The notes under the pieces are model-generated. The model saw only the letters and a program-made list of their open reading frames with translations. It searched no databases and had not been told where the DNA came from. DNA of 64,000 nt. Origin: Amycolatopsis sp. NBC_00345 (GTDB taxonomy: Bacteria > Actinomycetota > Actinomycetes > Mycobacteriales > Pseudonocardiaceae). The stretch is from assembly GCF_036116635.1 (NCBI RefSeq), contig NZ_CP107995.1, positions 8,680,001 through 8,744,000 on the forward strand, written 5' to 3'. This document shows positions 56,782-64,000 of the stretch, piece by piece (position 1 is the stretch's first letter; every line of letters starts with the position of its first letter). Both the position numbers and the translations under genes were made by a program.

Positions 56782-57135
56782 GTGCTGGACGATCCGATCG
56801 CGGCCACGCCACGCCCGCCGGGCTGGCGTGGCTTCGCGCTGACCGTGACCCTGCTTTCCTTGCTGGGAGCGGTGTTCTCGCTGTTTCTCGGCTTCGTGTG
56901 CGTGATGGCCAGCGATGGGTGCTTCAGCGGCGACACCCGCTTCATCTGCACCGCCGACGGTCAGAACACGGTGTTCTGGCTGCCGTGGATCGGCTGGGCG
57001 GCGGCGATCGTGGGCTCCTTGATCACCGCGGGCTTGACGTCGCGGAAGGGGTGGGGGCCGTGGGCGGGTCTGTTCGCGGGCGCCCTGCTTTATGGCGGTC
57101 CCGCGCTGGCCGCGTACTCCATCGCAGCTGGCTGA
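56782..57135 (+). CDS. Small membrane protein, unrecognised
   Basis: This 117-residue protein has about three hydrophobic segments: FALTVTLLSLLGAVFSLFLG, FWLPWIGWAAAIVGSLITAG and LFAGALLYGGPALAAYSIAA. Two cysteines (C48 and C57) lie in the extracytoplasmic loop between the first two and could form a disulfide. I do not recognise the family. It starts with the GTG at 56782, and palindrome A5 begins right after its stop. Confidence 0.65.
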   Translation: MLDDPIAATPRPPGWRGFALTVTLLSLLGAVFSLFLGFVCVMASDGCFSGDTRFICTADGQNTVFWLPWIGWAAAIVGSLITAGLTSRKGWGPWAGLFAGALLYGGPALAAYSIAAG

Positions 57136-57191
57136 AAAGGCTTGTGAGTGTTTATGACGGTTAGAACCGTCATAAACACTCACAAGCCTTT
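57136..57191. repeat. Family A palindrome, copy A5 (perfect)
   Basis: Arms of 27 bases (AAAGGCTTGTGAG to GACGGTT and its complement) are exact around a central AG. Compared with A3, CTCG/CGAG is replaced by CTTG/CAAG, a compensatory change. It lies between convergent genes and ends in CCTTT. Confidence 0.88.
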
Positions 57192-57210
57192 GAGCGAGGC
57201 GAACGAGGCG

Positions 57211-58104
57211 TCAGCGCCGCCGGTAAGCCATCCCCGCGGCGACCGCGCCGGCCAGTGCGCCCGCGCCCAGCACGGACGGGACGCCGATCTTCGCGGCCTT
57301 GCGGCCGGTGCGGAAGTCGCGGATTTCCCAGCCGCGGGCGCGGGCGACGTCGCGGAGGCCGCTGTCCGGGTTGACCGCCACGGCGGTGCCCACGACCGAC
57401 AGCATCGGGACGTCGTTCTGCGAGTCGGAGTACGCCGAGCAGCGCTTGAGGTTCAGGCCCTCCCGCGAGGCGAGCGCGCGCACGGCGTGGGCCTTCGCGC
57501 GGCCGTGCAGCATGTCGCCCACCAGGCGGCCGGTGTAGACGCCGTCCTTGGACTCCGCGACGGTGCCGAGCGCGCCCGTCAGGCCCAGGCGGCGGGAGAT
57601 GATGGCGGCCAGCTCGATCGGGGTGGCGGTGACGAGCCAGACGCGCTGGCCGGCGTCCATGTGCATCTGGGCCAGCGCGCGGGTGCCGGACCAGATCTTG
57701 TCCGCCATCAGCTCGTCGTAGATCTCCTCGCTGATGGTGGTCAGCTCCTCCACCGTGCGACCGGCCACAAAGGACAGTGCGCGCTCGCGGTGGGACTTGA
57801 TGTCCTCCTTGTTCTCCCGCCCGCCGAGGCGGAACTTCACCTGCTGCCAGACGAAACCGGCCAGGTCGGAGGACGTGAAGAACTTGCGGGCCGCGAGGCC
57901 GCGCGCGAAGTAGAAGATCGACGCGCCCATCATCATCGTGTTGTCCACGTCGAAGAAGGCGGCCGCGGTGAGGTCCGGTGGGGCGGGCGGCACCGCCGGC
58001 TCCAGGTTGGCCGTGATGGTGGCGGCCTCGGCCGACGCCTCGCCCGCGATCGTGGCGAGCCGTTCCAGCTCCTGACTCTTATCCTTGCCACGCCAAGCTG
58101 ACAC
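57211..58104 (-). CDS. HAD-IB family hydrolase (Rv0505c/SerB1-like)
   Basis: The protein of about 297 residues has HAD motifs AAFFDVDNTMMMGASI (nucleophile Asp), VWLVTATPIELAA, Lys in LHGRAKAHAVRAL and YSDSQNDVPMLSVVG. A C-terminal hydrophobic helix (LGAGALAGAVAAGMA) ends in RRR and may anchor it to the membrane. Family members are phosphoserine-phosphatase-like. GGAGGCGG near 58117 supports the GTG at 58102-58104; a longer start at 58188 is less likely. Confidence 0.85.
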   Translation of the reverse strand: MSAWRGKDKSQELERLATIAGEASAEAATITANLEPAVPPAPPDLTAAAFFDVDNTMMMGASIFYFARGLAARKFFTSSDLAGFVWQQVKFRLGGRENKEDIKSHRERALSFVAGRTVEELTTISEEIYDELMADKIWSGTRALAQMHMDAGQRVWLVTATPIELAAIISRRLGLTGALGTVAESKDGVYTGRLVGDMLHGRAKAHAVRALASREGLNLKRCSAYSDSQNDVPMLSVVGTAVAVNPDSGLRDVARARGWEIRDFRTGRKAAKIGVPSVLGAGALAGAVAAGMAYRRR

Positions 58105-58239
58105 GCACACCGCCTCCACGTTCGGGCACGTCCCGGCGGCCGGAAACGGCCGGGTCCTGCTGCACAGGGTAGCGACCGGGCGACTCACCCGGTCGAGGTG
58201 TGGCGAGGCCCTCGATCAGGGGTTGACGAGCGGGCCGCT

Positions 58240-59316
58240 TCAGCCGATCACGATCGGGGGCAGGCCCGGCAGCAGGGGCGGGAACGAGAGCAGCGGCGGG
58301 GGCGGCGAGGTGGGCGTCAGCCTCGGCGAGGACGGCGTCGGGATCGGCGGGGCGAACACCTGCGGCGGCGCGGTGCCGCCCGTGGGCGTCGGCGTCGGGG
58401 CGGTCGGGACGGCCAGGTCCGGGTCGCTCGGCGTCGAGGTGCCCGTGGTCGGCGGCACGGTCTTCGAAGACGAAGGCGGGGGCGACGACGGGGCCGGAGA
58501 CGGCGCCGGGACAAGGCGCGACGGCTGCTGGGTGCACGCGCCCTTGGCGGGCAGCAGGCCGAGCTCGTCGAAGCTGCCCGTGGTGATCTCGTAGCAGTTC
58601 AGCCGCGAAACGAGCGCCGTCGTGCGCTCCTGGACGCGCGTGAGCAGCCCGCGCGCGCCGTTCAGGTCCAGGGCCGCCGCGGCCGGGACGCGCGACTGCT
58701 CGGCGGCCAGCAGGTTCGACTGGTCGTGCGCCCACGACTCCAGGCCCGCGAGCTGGCCGTGGTCGTTGCCGCCGGTGGCGGCCGCGGTGAGCTGGGCGAC
58801 GCCGGCGCGGACGTCGGTGCCAAAGTCGTCGAGCGCCGTGCGGTAGGCGGCGGGGGAGGCGTCCGTCATCCGGCCCAGCTCGGTCACCCGGTCGGCCGCG
58901 AACTCCAGGTGCTTCTGGGCCTTGGCCTCGTCGCCGAAGGTGAACGCGAGCGACGTCGCCTCGCCGGCCCGCTTGACGTCGTACAGCGTGTCGCCCGGCA
59001 CGGCGTTCTTCGACAGCAGCAGCGTCAGGCCGACGAGGCCCAGCGCCAGCGCGATGCCGGCGGCGACGAGGTCGGCCATCCGCGGCCGCCACCGCCTGCG
59101 GGCGACGGGCTCGCCGAGCCTGCCTTCGATCTCCGCACGGATGCGCTCGCGCGTCTCCGGGTCGGGAGCGCCGGTCGGGCCCAGCTCGCGCAGCGCGGTG
59201 ACCACGGCCAGCTCGTCCGCGAACTCGCCGTGCGACTGGCCTGGCGACGGTTCGAGCGCGCGGTCGAACCGCTCGACCTCACCCCGTTCCCGCGAAAATC
59301 GCCCGGGCACGCCCAC
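58240..59316 (-). CDS. DUF5667 membrane protein, putative anti-sigma factor (RsbN-like)
   Basis: This 358-residue protein has an N-terminal cytoplasmic part (about residues 1-78), one transmembrane helix (LVAAGIALALGLVGLTLLLS) and then the DUF5667 domain (AVPGDTLYDVKRAGEATSLA). A Pro/Ser/Thr-rich tail follows. It lies directly downstream of a BldN-type sigma gene. In Streptomyces the equivalent neighbour, RsbN, is the anti-sigma factor of BldN. The same role here is inferred from position and topology. Confidence 0.78.
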   Translation of the reverse strand: MGVPGRFSRERGEVERFDRALEPSPGQSHGEFADELAVVTALRELGPTGAPDPETRERIRAEIEGRLGEPVARRRWRPRMADLVAAGIALALGLVGLTLLLSKNAVPGDTLYDVKRAGEATSLAFTFGDEAKAQKHLEFAADRVTELGRMTDASPAAYRTALDDFGTDVRAGVAQLTAAATGGNDHGQLAGLESWAHDQSNLLAAEQSRVPAAAALDLNGARGLLTRVQERTTALVSRLNCYEITTGSFDELGLLPAKGACTQQPSRLVPAPSPAPSSPPPSSSKTVPPTTGTSTPSDPDLAVPTAPTPTPTGGTAPPQVFAPPIPTPSSPRLTPTSPPPPLLSFPPLLPGLPPIVIG

Positions 59317-59419
59317 GGTGCTGCTCCGTCTCCCACGCCGCCGGCCCTGACCGCCGGTCTGCGTGGAGAAACGATTAAGAAGAGGCGAAAGTTACGGCTT
59401 CGTCAGGGTATGAAAAAAG

Positions 59420-60115
59420 TCAGCGCAACCCGGATGGCAGAAGTTGGGCCAGACGGCGGACGGCGCGGTGCTGCAGGGCCTTGATCGCGCCCTCGTTGCG
59501 ATGCATCACCTTGGCCGTCTCCGCCACGGACAATCCCTGCAGGAACCGCAGCACGATGCACTCGCGCTGGTCCTCGCCCAGCTCGGCGACGCAGCGCAGC
59601 AGCTCGGTGCGCGTGGCGCCCGCGATGGCCTGCTGCTCCGGGCCGGCCTGGGCCGTGGGGCCGACGCTCGCGCCCGCCGTTCCGCCCGGCTCGGTGACCT
59701 CGCCGGTCACCACCTCGAGCCGGAACCGGCTGGACTTCACGTGGTCGAGGATCAGGTTGCGGGCGATCGTGACGAACCAGGCGCCGACGTCACGGCCCTG
59801 GTAGCTGACCGACGTGATCCGCCGCAGCGCGCGCAGGAAGGTCTCGCTGGTGACGTCCTCGGCCAGGTCGCGGTCGCCGAGGCGGAACAGGGCGTAGCGG
59901 TAGACGACGTCGACGTACCGGTCGTAGAGGCTGCCGAACGCGGACGAGTCGCCCTCCTGGGCGGCGCGGACCAGCTCCCAGGCCTCGGCCTTGGCCACCT
60001 CGGCCGGGTCCGGCTCGTCGGCCGGACGGGTCAGCGGGACGGCCGGCGGGCGGCCGAACACGCGTTCGGTGAACATCACGGCAGGCCCGCGCTGGGCGGT
60101 GGTCGGCAACGTCAT
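59420..60115 (-). CDS. bldN: ECF sigma factor of the BldN type
   Basis: The 231-residue sigma factor has region 2 (EGDSSAFGSLYDRYVDVVYR, then AEDVTSETFLRALRRI) and region 4 (QRECIVLRFLQGLSVAETAK, then NEGAIKALQHRAVRRLAQLL). The SETFLRALRRI, VTIARNL..DHVKSSRFRLEV and FLQGLSVAETA strings closely match Streptomyces BldN as I remember it. BldN carries a cleaved N-terminal extension; about 50 residues precede region 2 here. GGAGGTG precedes the ATG at 60113-60115. Confidence 0.85.
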   Translation of the reverse strand: MTLPTTAQRGPAVMFTERVFGRPPAVPLTRPADEPDPAEVAKAEAWELVRAAQEGDSSAFGSLYDRYVDVVYRYALFRLGDRDLAEDVTSETFLRALRRITSVSYQGRDVGAWFVTIARNLILDHVKSSRFRLEVVTGEVTEPGGTAGASVGPTAQAGPEQQAIAGATRTELLRCVAELGEDQRECIVLRFLQGLSVAETAKVMHRNEGAIKALQHRAVRRLAQLLPSGLR

Positions 60116-60428
60116 CGGGCGGCACCTCCGGCGGTCCCGGCGGCCCGTGGCGGACCGGCCGGGCGAGCACAACCCCCGAACCCCGAGCGAGCAGGAGCGT
60201 GCCGCCTCGCGTGTGCCACGACCCCGTGGACCAGCAAGTTCGTCACGACGACTCCCTCTCTCGCGTCGCCCGGCAGTGATCAACGCCACCCGGCGACGCA
60301 GTGCAGCATACGTGTAGTTACCGCGAAGTAGGTAGAGGTCCCGGGCCACTGGAGGTGCGACGATCGCGCCGCGTCCCCATTACGGGTGACAAGATGACAA
60401 AAGAGCAACGGCACGAGAGGGGTCACGG
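60116..60428. other. Divergent intergenic region upstream of bldN
   Basis: No gene is supported here. The stretch separates bldN from an acyl-CoA synthetase. The bldN frame stays open upstream to 60349, but the good Shine-Dalgarno at the ATG argues against using it. A TATGCT -10-like sequence on the minus strand near 60304-60309 suggests a bldN promoter with a long leader of about 190 bases. Confidence 0.4.
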
Positions 60429-61922
60429 GTGACCAACCAGAGCGGGGTCGCGCAGCTGCTCACGCAGGCCGCTGAGCGGTGGGCCGGCGAGACCGCCGTC
60501 GTCGAGACGGGGACGGGCGCCACGCTCACCTGGCAGCAGCTCGACGAGGCGGCCCACGCGTTGGCCCGGCGGCTGGTCGAGGCGGGGATCGAGCCGGGTG
60601 ACCGGGTCGCGGTGCGGCTGCCGACGTCGGCGGACTTCGCGGTGTCCCTCTACGCCGGGCTGCGGGCGGGCGCGATCGTCGTGCCGGTCTCGCCGCAGGC
60701 GCCCGAGCCGGAGCTGCGGCAGCTGCTCGAGCACTGCGGCGCGCGGCTCGTCGTTCAGCGCGACGCCGACGCCGACCTGCCCGACGGCGTGACCGGTCTC
60801 ACGCCGCACGGTGACTCGCCGGGTGACCCGGTCGGCCGTGAGAAGGCGGGTGAGGAGATCGCCGTCGTCTCCTACACCTCGGGGACGACCGGGCCGCCGC
60901 GCGGCGTGATGCTTTCGCACCGCGCGCTGCTGGCCAACCTGGAGCAGCTCGCGCAGGTCGAGGGCGTGCCCGGGCACGGCGACCGCGTGCTGGTCACCAT
61001 CCCGCTCTTCCACGTCTACGGCCTCGGCCCCGGCCTGCTGCAGGCGACGTCCGCCGGCGCCACCCTGGTGCTGTCCGAGCGCTTCGAGCCGCAGCGGACG
61101 CTGGACGACTGCGCCGAGCACCGCGTGACGGCCATCGCCGGCGTGCCCACGATGTACACCGAATTCGCCGCGCTGGGTCCCGACGAGCTGAAGCGCGGGC
61201 TCACGACCGTGCGGCGGATGACGTCCGGCGCCGCGCCGCTGCACCCGAGGGTGCTGACCGCGATCCGCGAGGCGACCGGGCTCGACGTCTACGAGGGCTA
61301 CGGCCTCACCGAGTGCGCGCCCGTGGTCACGTCGACGCTGGTCACGGGCTACCCGAAGCCCGGCTCGGTCGGCCGCCCGCTGCCCGGCGTCGAGCTGCGG
61401 CTGGTCGACAGCGATGGCACGGCCGCCGAGGTCCCGCTCGACCCGGAGGACGCCGCCGACGTGTTCGAGGTGATCGGCGAGACCGGGCTGGTCTCGATCC
61501 GCGGCGCGAACCTGTTCTCCGGCTACTGGCCCGACGGCCACCACGGCCCGGACGACGAGGGCTGGTTCCGCACCGGCGACGTCGGCTACCTCGACTCCGA
61601 CGGCGACCTGCACCTGGTCGACCGGGCCAACGACCTGATCATCGTCAACGGCTTCAACGTCTTCCCGCACGAGGTCGAGGAGGTGGTCTCGCTGCTGCCC
61701 GAGGTGGCGGAGGTCGCCGTGGTCGGCGTCGTCGACGAGCGCAGCGGCGAGGCGGTGAAGGCCGTGGTGGTGCCGGCGCCGGGCGCTTCGCTGTCCGAGC
61801 AGCAGGTGGTGGACCAGTGCGCGGCGCACCTCGCCGGGTACAAGGTGCCGCACTCGGTGGAGTTCGCCGAGACGCTGCCGCACTCGGCCACCGGGAAGCT
61901 GCGGCGGCTCAAGCTCCGCTGA
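60429..61922 (+). CDS. Acyl-CoA synthetase / AMP-dependent ligase (FadD-like)
   Basis: This 497-residue adenylating enzyme has the P-loop VVSYTSGTTGPPRGVMLSH, the linker motif YEGYGLTECAPVV, the FRTGDVGYLDSDGDLHLVDR motif and the C-terminal lysine in ATGKLRRLKLR. It forms acyl-adenylates and then CoA thioesters; the chain-length preference cannot be read. It starts with a GTG at 60429. A family B hairpin follows. Confidence 0.9.
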   Translation: MTNQSGVAQLLTQAAERWAGETAVVETGTGATLTWQQLDEAAHALARRLVEAGIEPGDRVAVRLPTSADFAVSLYAGLRAGAIVVPVSPQAPEPELRQLLEHCGARLVVQRDADADLPDGVTGLTPHGDSPGDPVGREKAGEEIAVVSYTSGTTGPPRGVMLSHRALLANLEQLAQVEGVPGHGDRVLVTIPLFHVYGLGPGLLQATSAGATLVLSERFEPQRTLDDCAEHRVTAIAGVPTMYTEFAALGPDELKRGLTTVRRMTSGAAPLHPRVLTAIREATGLDVYEGYGLTECAPVVTSTLVTGYPKPGSVGRPLPGVELRLVDSDGTAAEVPLDPEDAADVFEVIGETGLVSIRGANLFSGYWPDGHHGPDDEGWFRTGDVGYLDSDGDLHLVDRANDLIIVNGFNVFPHEVEEVVSLLPEVAEVAVVGVVDERSGEAVKAVVVPAPGASLSEQQVVDQCAAHLAGYKVPHSVEFAETLPHSATGKLRRLKLR

Positions 61923-61945
61923 GTGGTGCCTCGGCTGCAGGCGAA

Positions 61946-62000
61946 GTCCCTGAAGGCCACCATGAGGGCAAATAGGTCCCTCATGGTGGCCTTCAGGGCC
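61946..62000. repeat. Family B hairpin, copy B4
   Basis: The arms CCCTGAAGGCCACCATGAGG... and its complement flank the loop CAAATAGGT. Relative to B3, CTTGAGGG/CCCTCAAG becomes CATGAGGG/CCCTCATG, keeping the pairing. GCAGG occurs on both sides (61937-61941 and 62001-62005), a weak hint of a duplicated target. It lies between codirectional genes. Confidence 0.82.
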
Positions 62001-62036
62001 GCAGGAGTCCTTCACTGCCGTCCTAGACTCGGGGTT

Positions 62037-62276
62037 GTGCACCAGGTGACCGTGATGACCCGCGCCGGCTGCCACCTGTGCGAGGTGGCGGAGGCGGACG
62101 TCGCGCGTATCTGCGGGGAGCTGGGCGTGGCGTGGGAGACCGCGGACGTCGACAGCGACCCGGAGTGGCGCGCCGAGTACGGCGACCAGGTGCCGGTGAT
62201 CCTGGTCGACGGTGCCGAGCACGGCTATTGGCGCGTCGAGGAAGATCGGTTCCGCCGGGCGCTGGACCACTCGTGA
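62037..62276 (+). CDS. Glutaredoxin-family protein (Rv0508 counterpart)
   Basis: The 79-residue thioredoxin-fold protein has the redox motif C12-H-L-C15 in MTRAGCHLCEVAEAD and the cis-proline in DQVPVILVDGAEHGYW. The GTG at 62037 lies seven bases after a -10-like TAGACT (62024-62029), so the message is probably leaderless. Its stop codon lies inside palindrome A6, which supplies its last codons. Confidence 0.87.
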   Translation: MHQVTVMTRAGCHLCEVAEADVARICGELGVAWETADVDSDPEWRAEYGDQVPVILVDGAEHGYWRVEEDRFRRALDHS

Positions 62277-62315
62277 GTGGCGATGACGGTTAGAACCGGC
62301 ATAGCCACTCACGAG
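62270..62315. repeat. Family A palindrome, copy A6
   Basis: The 46-bp copy has outer arms CTCGTGAGTGGCGAT and CATAGCCACTCACGAG, of the GGCG subtype, with two mismatches. It begins at 62270, so the Ser codon and TGA of the glutaredoxin gene are read from the repeat. It lies between codirectional genes. Confidence 0.85.
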
Positions 62316-62390
62316 TACTGACCGGCGCGGTAATCAAGCCGTAAGAGTTCGGGGCCACATGGACACCGCGACCCTGCCGAAGATGGTGGG

Positions 62391-63968
62391 GTGAGCGCGT
62401 TGAAGGAAATTCCGGTCCCGGTGAAGCCCCCCGAGCCGCGACAGCTGTCGTTGCCGGTGGCCACACTGATCGGGCTGGCCGCCCTCGTCACGGCCTTGGG
62501 CGTGGGGCATCTCATCGCCGGCTTCGTCGGCTACAACGCGTCGCCCTTCGTGGCGGTCGCGGACTTCGTCATCGCGCACAGCCCGCACCCCGTGGTGGTG
62601 TGGGCGGAGCAGACGCTGGGGACCGCGGACAAGACCGTGCTGAAGATCGGCCTGGCCGTGGTGCTGGTGCTGTTCGCGGTGCTCGCGGGCCAGCTGTCGC
62701 GGCGCAAGCCGCTCGCCGGGCAGGTGCTCGTCGGGCTGCTCGGCGTCGCCGGGGTCGCCGCCGTCTACGAGCGCACGGACGTCGGGCAGCTCGCGCTGCT
62801 GGCCCCGGTCGTGGCGCTGGCCGCTTCGCTGCTGGTGTTCAGCTGGCTGCACCGGTACGCGCTGCCGCCGGCGTTCGACGACTCGCGGGCGCCGGAAGGG
62901 CCGACCCGACGGCAGGTGCTGGTGCGCGGCGCCGGCGTCGCGGCGGGCGCGGGGGTCGCCGCCATCGCCGGGCAGGTCATCTCGGGCGCGGGCGACGCCG
63001 AGGCTTCGCGCGCCGCGGTCGGCCCGCTGATCCCGTCGCGGAAGCTCCCGCCGCTGCCGGCGGACGCGGACTTCCAGAAGCTCGGCTCACCGCCGTTCAT
63101 CACGCCGAACGCGGACTTCTACCGGATCGACACGGCGTTCGTGGTGCCGCAGGTGCGCACCGAGGACTGGAGCCTGAAGATCCACGGGATGGTCGACCGG
63201 GAGGTCACGTTCTCCTACGCCGACATCCGCACGCGCCCGCTGGTGGAGCGCGAGATCACGATGACCTGCGTGTCCAACGAGGTGGGCGGCGACCTGATCT
63301 CGACGGCCAGGTTCATCGGCGTCGACCTGGCCGACCTGCTCGACCGGGCGGGGGTGCGCGCGGGCGCGGAGCAGATGTACGCGACCAGCGTGGACGGCTT
63401 CACCTGCAGCACTCCGGCGAACGTCGCCCTCGACCCGAAGCGCGGCGCCATGCTGGCCATCGGCATGAACGGCGAGCCGCTGCCCGTCGAGCACGGCTTC
63501 CCGGCGCGGGTGGTGATCCCCGGCCTGTACGGCTACGTCTCCGCGACGAAGTGGGTCACCGACCTGGAGTTCGCGAAGTGGGACGCGCGCCAGTCGTACT
63601 GGCTGGAGCGCGGCTGGGCCGAGCAGGCGCCGATCAAGACCGAGTCGCGGATCGACACGCCCAGCGGCTTCGCCTCGGTGACCGCGGGCAAGGTCCGGGT
63701 CGCGGGCACGGCGTGGGCGCAGCACATCGGCATCGCCACCGTCGAAGTGCGCGTCGACCAGGGCCGGTGGCAGCCGGCGATGCTGTCGGCCGAGGTGAAC
63801 AAGGACACCTGGCGGATGTGGTGGGCCGAGGTGGACGTGCCCTCGGGCACGCACTCGGTGACCGTCCGCGCGACCGACCAGTCGGGCTATACGCAGACCG
63901 ATCAGCTCGCGGACCCGGTGCCGAACGGCGCGTCCGGCTGGCACTCGGTTTCGCTCAACGCCCACTGA
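62391..63968 (+). CDS. Membrane-anchored molybdopterin oxidoreductase (sulfite-oxidase fold)
   Basis: This 525-residue protein has four N-terminal transmembrane segments (within residues 20-155). A twin-arginine-like TRRQVLVRGAGVAAG follows near residue 172, then the oxidoreductase molybdopterin domain. The molybdenum ligand is Cys293 in ITMTCVSNEVGGDLI. A C-terminal Mo-co dimerisation domain contains VEVRVDQGRWQPAML. The substrate is unknown; sulfite oxidation is not implied. It starts with a GTG at 62391. Confidence 0.87.
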   Translation: MSALKEIPVPVKPPEPRQLSLPVATLIGLAALVTALGVGHLIAGFVGYNASPFVAVADFVIAHSPHPVVVWAEQTLGTADKTVLKIGLAVVLVLFAVLAGQLSRRKPLAGQVLVGLLGVAGVAAVYERTDVGQLALLAPVVALAASLLVFSWLHRYALPPAFDDSRAPEGPTRRQVLVRGAGVAAGAGVAAIAGQVISGAGDAEASRAAVGPLIPSRKLPPLPADADFQKLGSPPFITPNADFYRIDTAFVVPQVRTEDWSLKIHGMVDREVTFSYADIRTRPLVEREITMTCVSNEVGGDLISTARFIGVDLADLLDRAGVRAGAEQMYATSVDGFTCSTPANVALDPKRGAMLAIGMNGEPLPVEHGFPARVVIPGLYGYVSATKWVTDLEFAKWDARQSYWLERGWAEQAPIKTESRIDTPSGFASVTAGKVRVAGTAWAQHIGIATVEVRVDQGRWQPAMLSAEVNKDTWRMWWAEVDVPSGTHSVTVRATDQSGYTQTDQLADPVPNGASGWHSVSLNAH

Positions 63969-64000
63969 CCCCGCTCAGCAGCGGCAGCAGCTGTTCGAGC

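Noticed and set aside
60116..60349. 78-residue N-terminal extension of the BldN-type sigma factor
   Set aside because: The frame is open, but its composition is that of non-coding GC-rich DNA and a good Shine-Dalgarno precedes the ATG at 60115.
5867..62000. Short frames reading through family A and B repeats, such as MFMTVLTVLNTHE
   Set aside because: The same peptide strings recur wherever the repeat occurs, so they reflect repeat sequence rather than genes.
63955..64000. 3' end of a minus-strand gene reading LEQLLPLLSGVSGR
   Set aside because: Only 14 codons are visible and they overlap the end of the molybdopterin oxidoreductase gene; too little to support.
1..64000. tRNA or rRNA genes, CRISPR arrays, transposase genes or prophage
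   Set aside because: None was recognised by eye. The repeated palindromes are too short and too dispersed for CRISPR, and no transposase or integrase frame is present.

Overview
This window is a high-GC actinobacterial chromosome segment, most likely from a Pseudonocardiales genus such as Amycolatopsis. That placement is an inference from gene content and order. Evidence includes mycothiol synthesis (mshA), SenX3-RegX3, an HbhA-like protein, a BldN-type sigma factor, frequent GTG starts and 4-base GTGA/ATGA gene overlaps. From about 19.8 kb to 62.3 kb the backbone follows, from memory, the M. tuberculosis Rv0474-Rv0508 order, with accessory genes inserted. No sequence search was run.

Layout. 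0-8.4 kb is accessory metabolism: a cut alpha/beta hydrolase divergent from a CGNR zinc-ribbon regulator; an amidase-TetR-MpaB operon behind a perfect 18-bp palindrome; a TetX-like flavin monooxygenase; a D-cysteine desulfhydrase-like enzyme; a DUF998 membrane protein; a PP2C phosphatase; and a leaderless HTH/Clp-N pair. 8.3-10.5 kb is a divergent YczE/MocR pair. 11-13 kb is a large Ser/Thr-rich exported protein. 13.4-19.8 kb has an aminotransferase, DUF445, a dense DnaA-box cluster at 16.14-16.38 kb that is not at an obvious oriC, a second CGNR protein, a VOC protein, a zinc-ribbon protein, a zinc-ribbon/P-loop kinase and a PCMT-type methyltransferase.

19.8-24.5 kb holds XRE-HbhA-DUF2516 followed by a translationally coupled YbaK / ornithine-cyclodeaminase-like / MIO-lyase-like trio whose lyase has non-canonical active-site residues. 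24.5-27 kb is an osmolyte-type ABC importer with two permeases and a binding lipoprotein but no local ATPase. 27-35.5 kb holds redox enzymes, TetR/alcohol dehydrogenase, PurU, a maleylpyruvate-isomerase-like protein, DedA and DUF2505. 35.6-54.4 kb is the conserved cell-envelope, thiol and phosphate block: murB, L,D-transpeptidase, mshA, YbjN, gpmA, senX3-regX3, Ppx/GppA, the Rv0497-Rv0499 counterparts, proC, a BldC-like HTH and the 33-residue ribosomal protein bS22. 54.6-64 kb holds an epimerase, acyltransferase, HAD phosphatase, DUF5667 plus BldN-type ECF sigma factor, acyl-CoA synthetase, glutaredoxin and a membrane-anchored molybdopterin oxidoreductase.

Two families of intergenic palindromes recur: six copies of a GTGAGTG...GGTTAGAACC...CACTCAC element and four copies of a CCCTGAAGG-type hairpin. 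Copies differ by compensatory changes, some touch or supply stop codons, and one has a flanking 14-bp direct repeat. With the DnaA-box cluster and the atypical lyase operon, these are the observations most worth following up.
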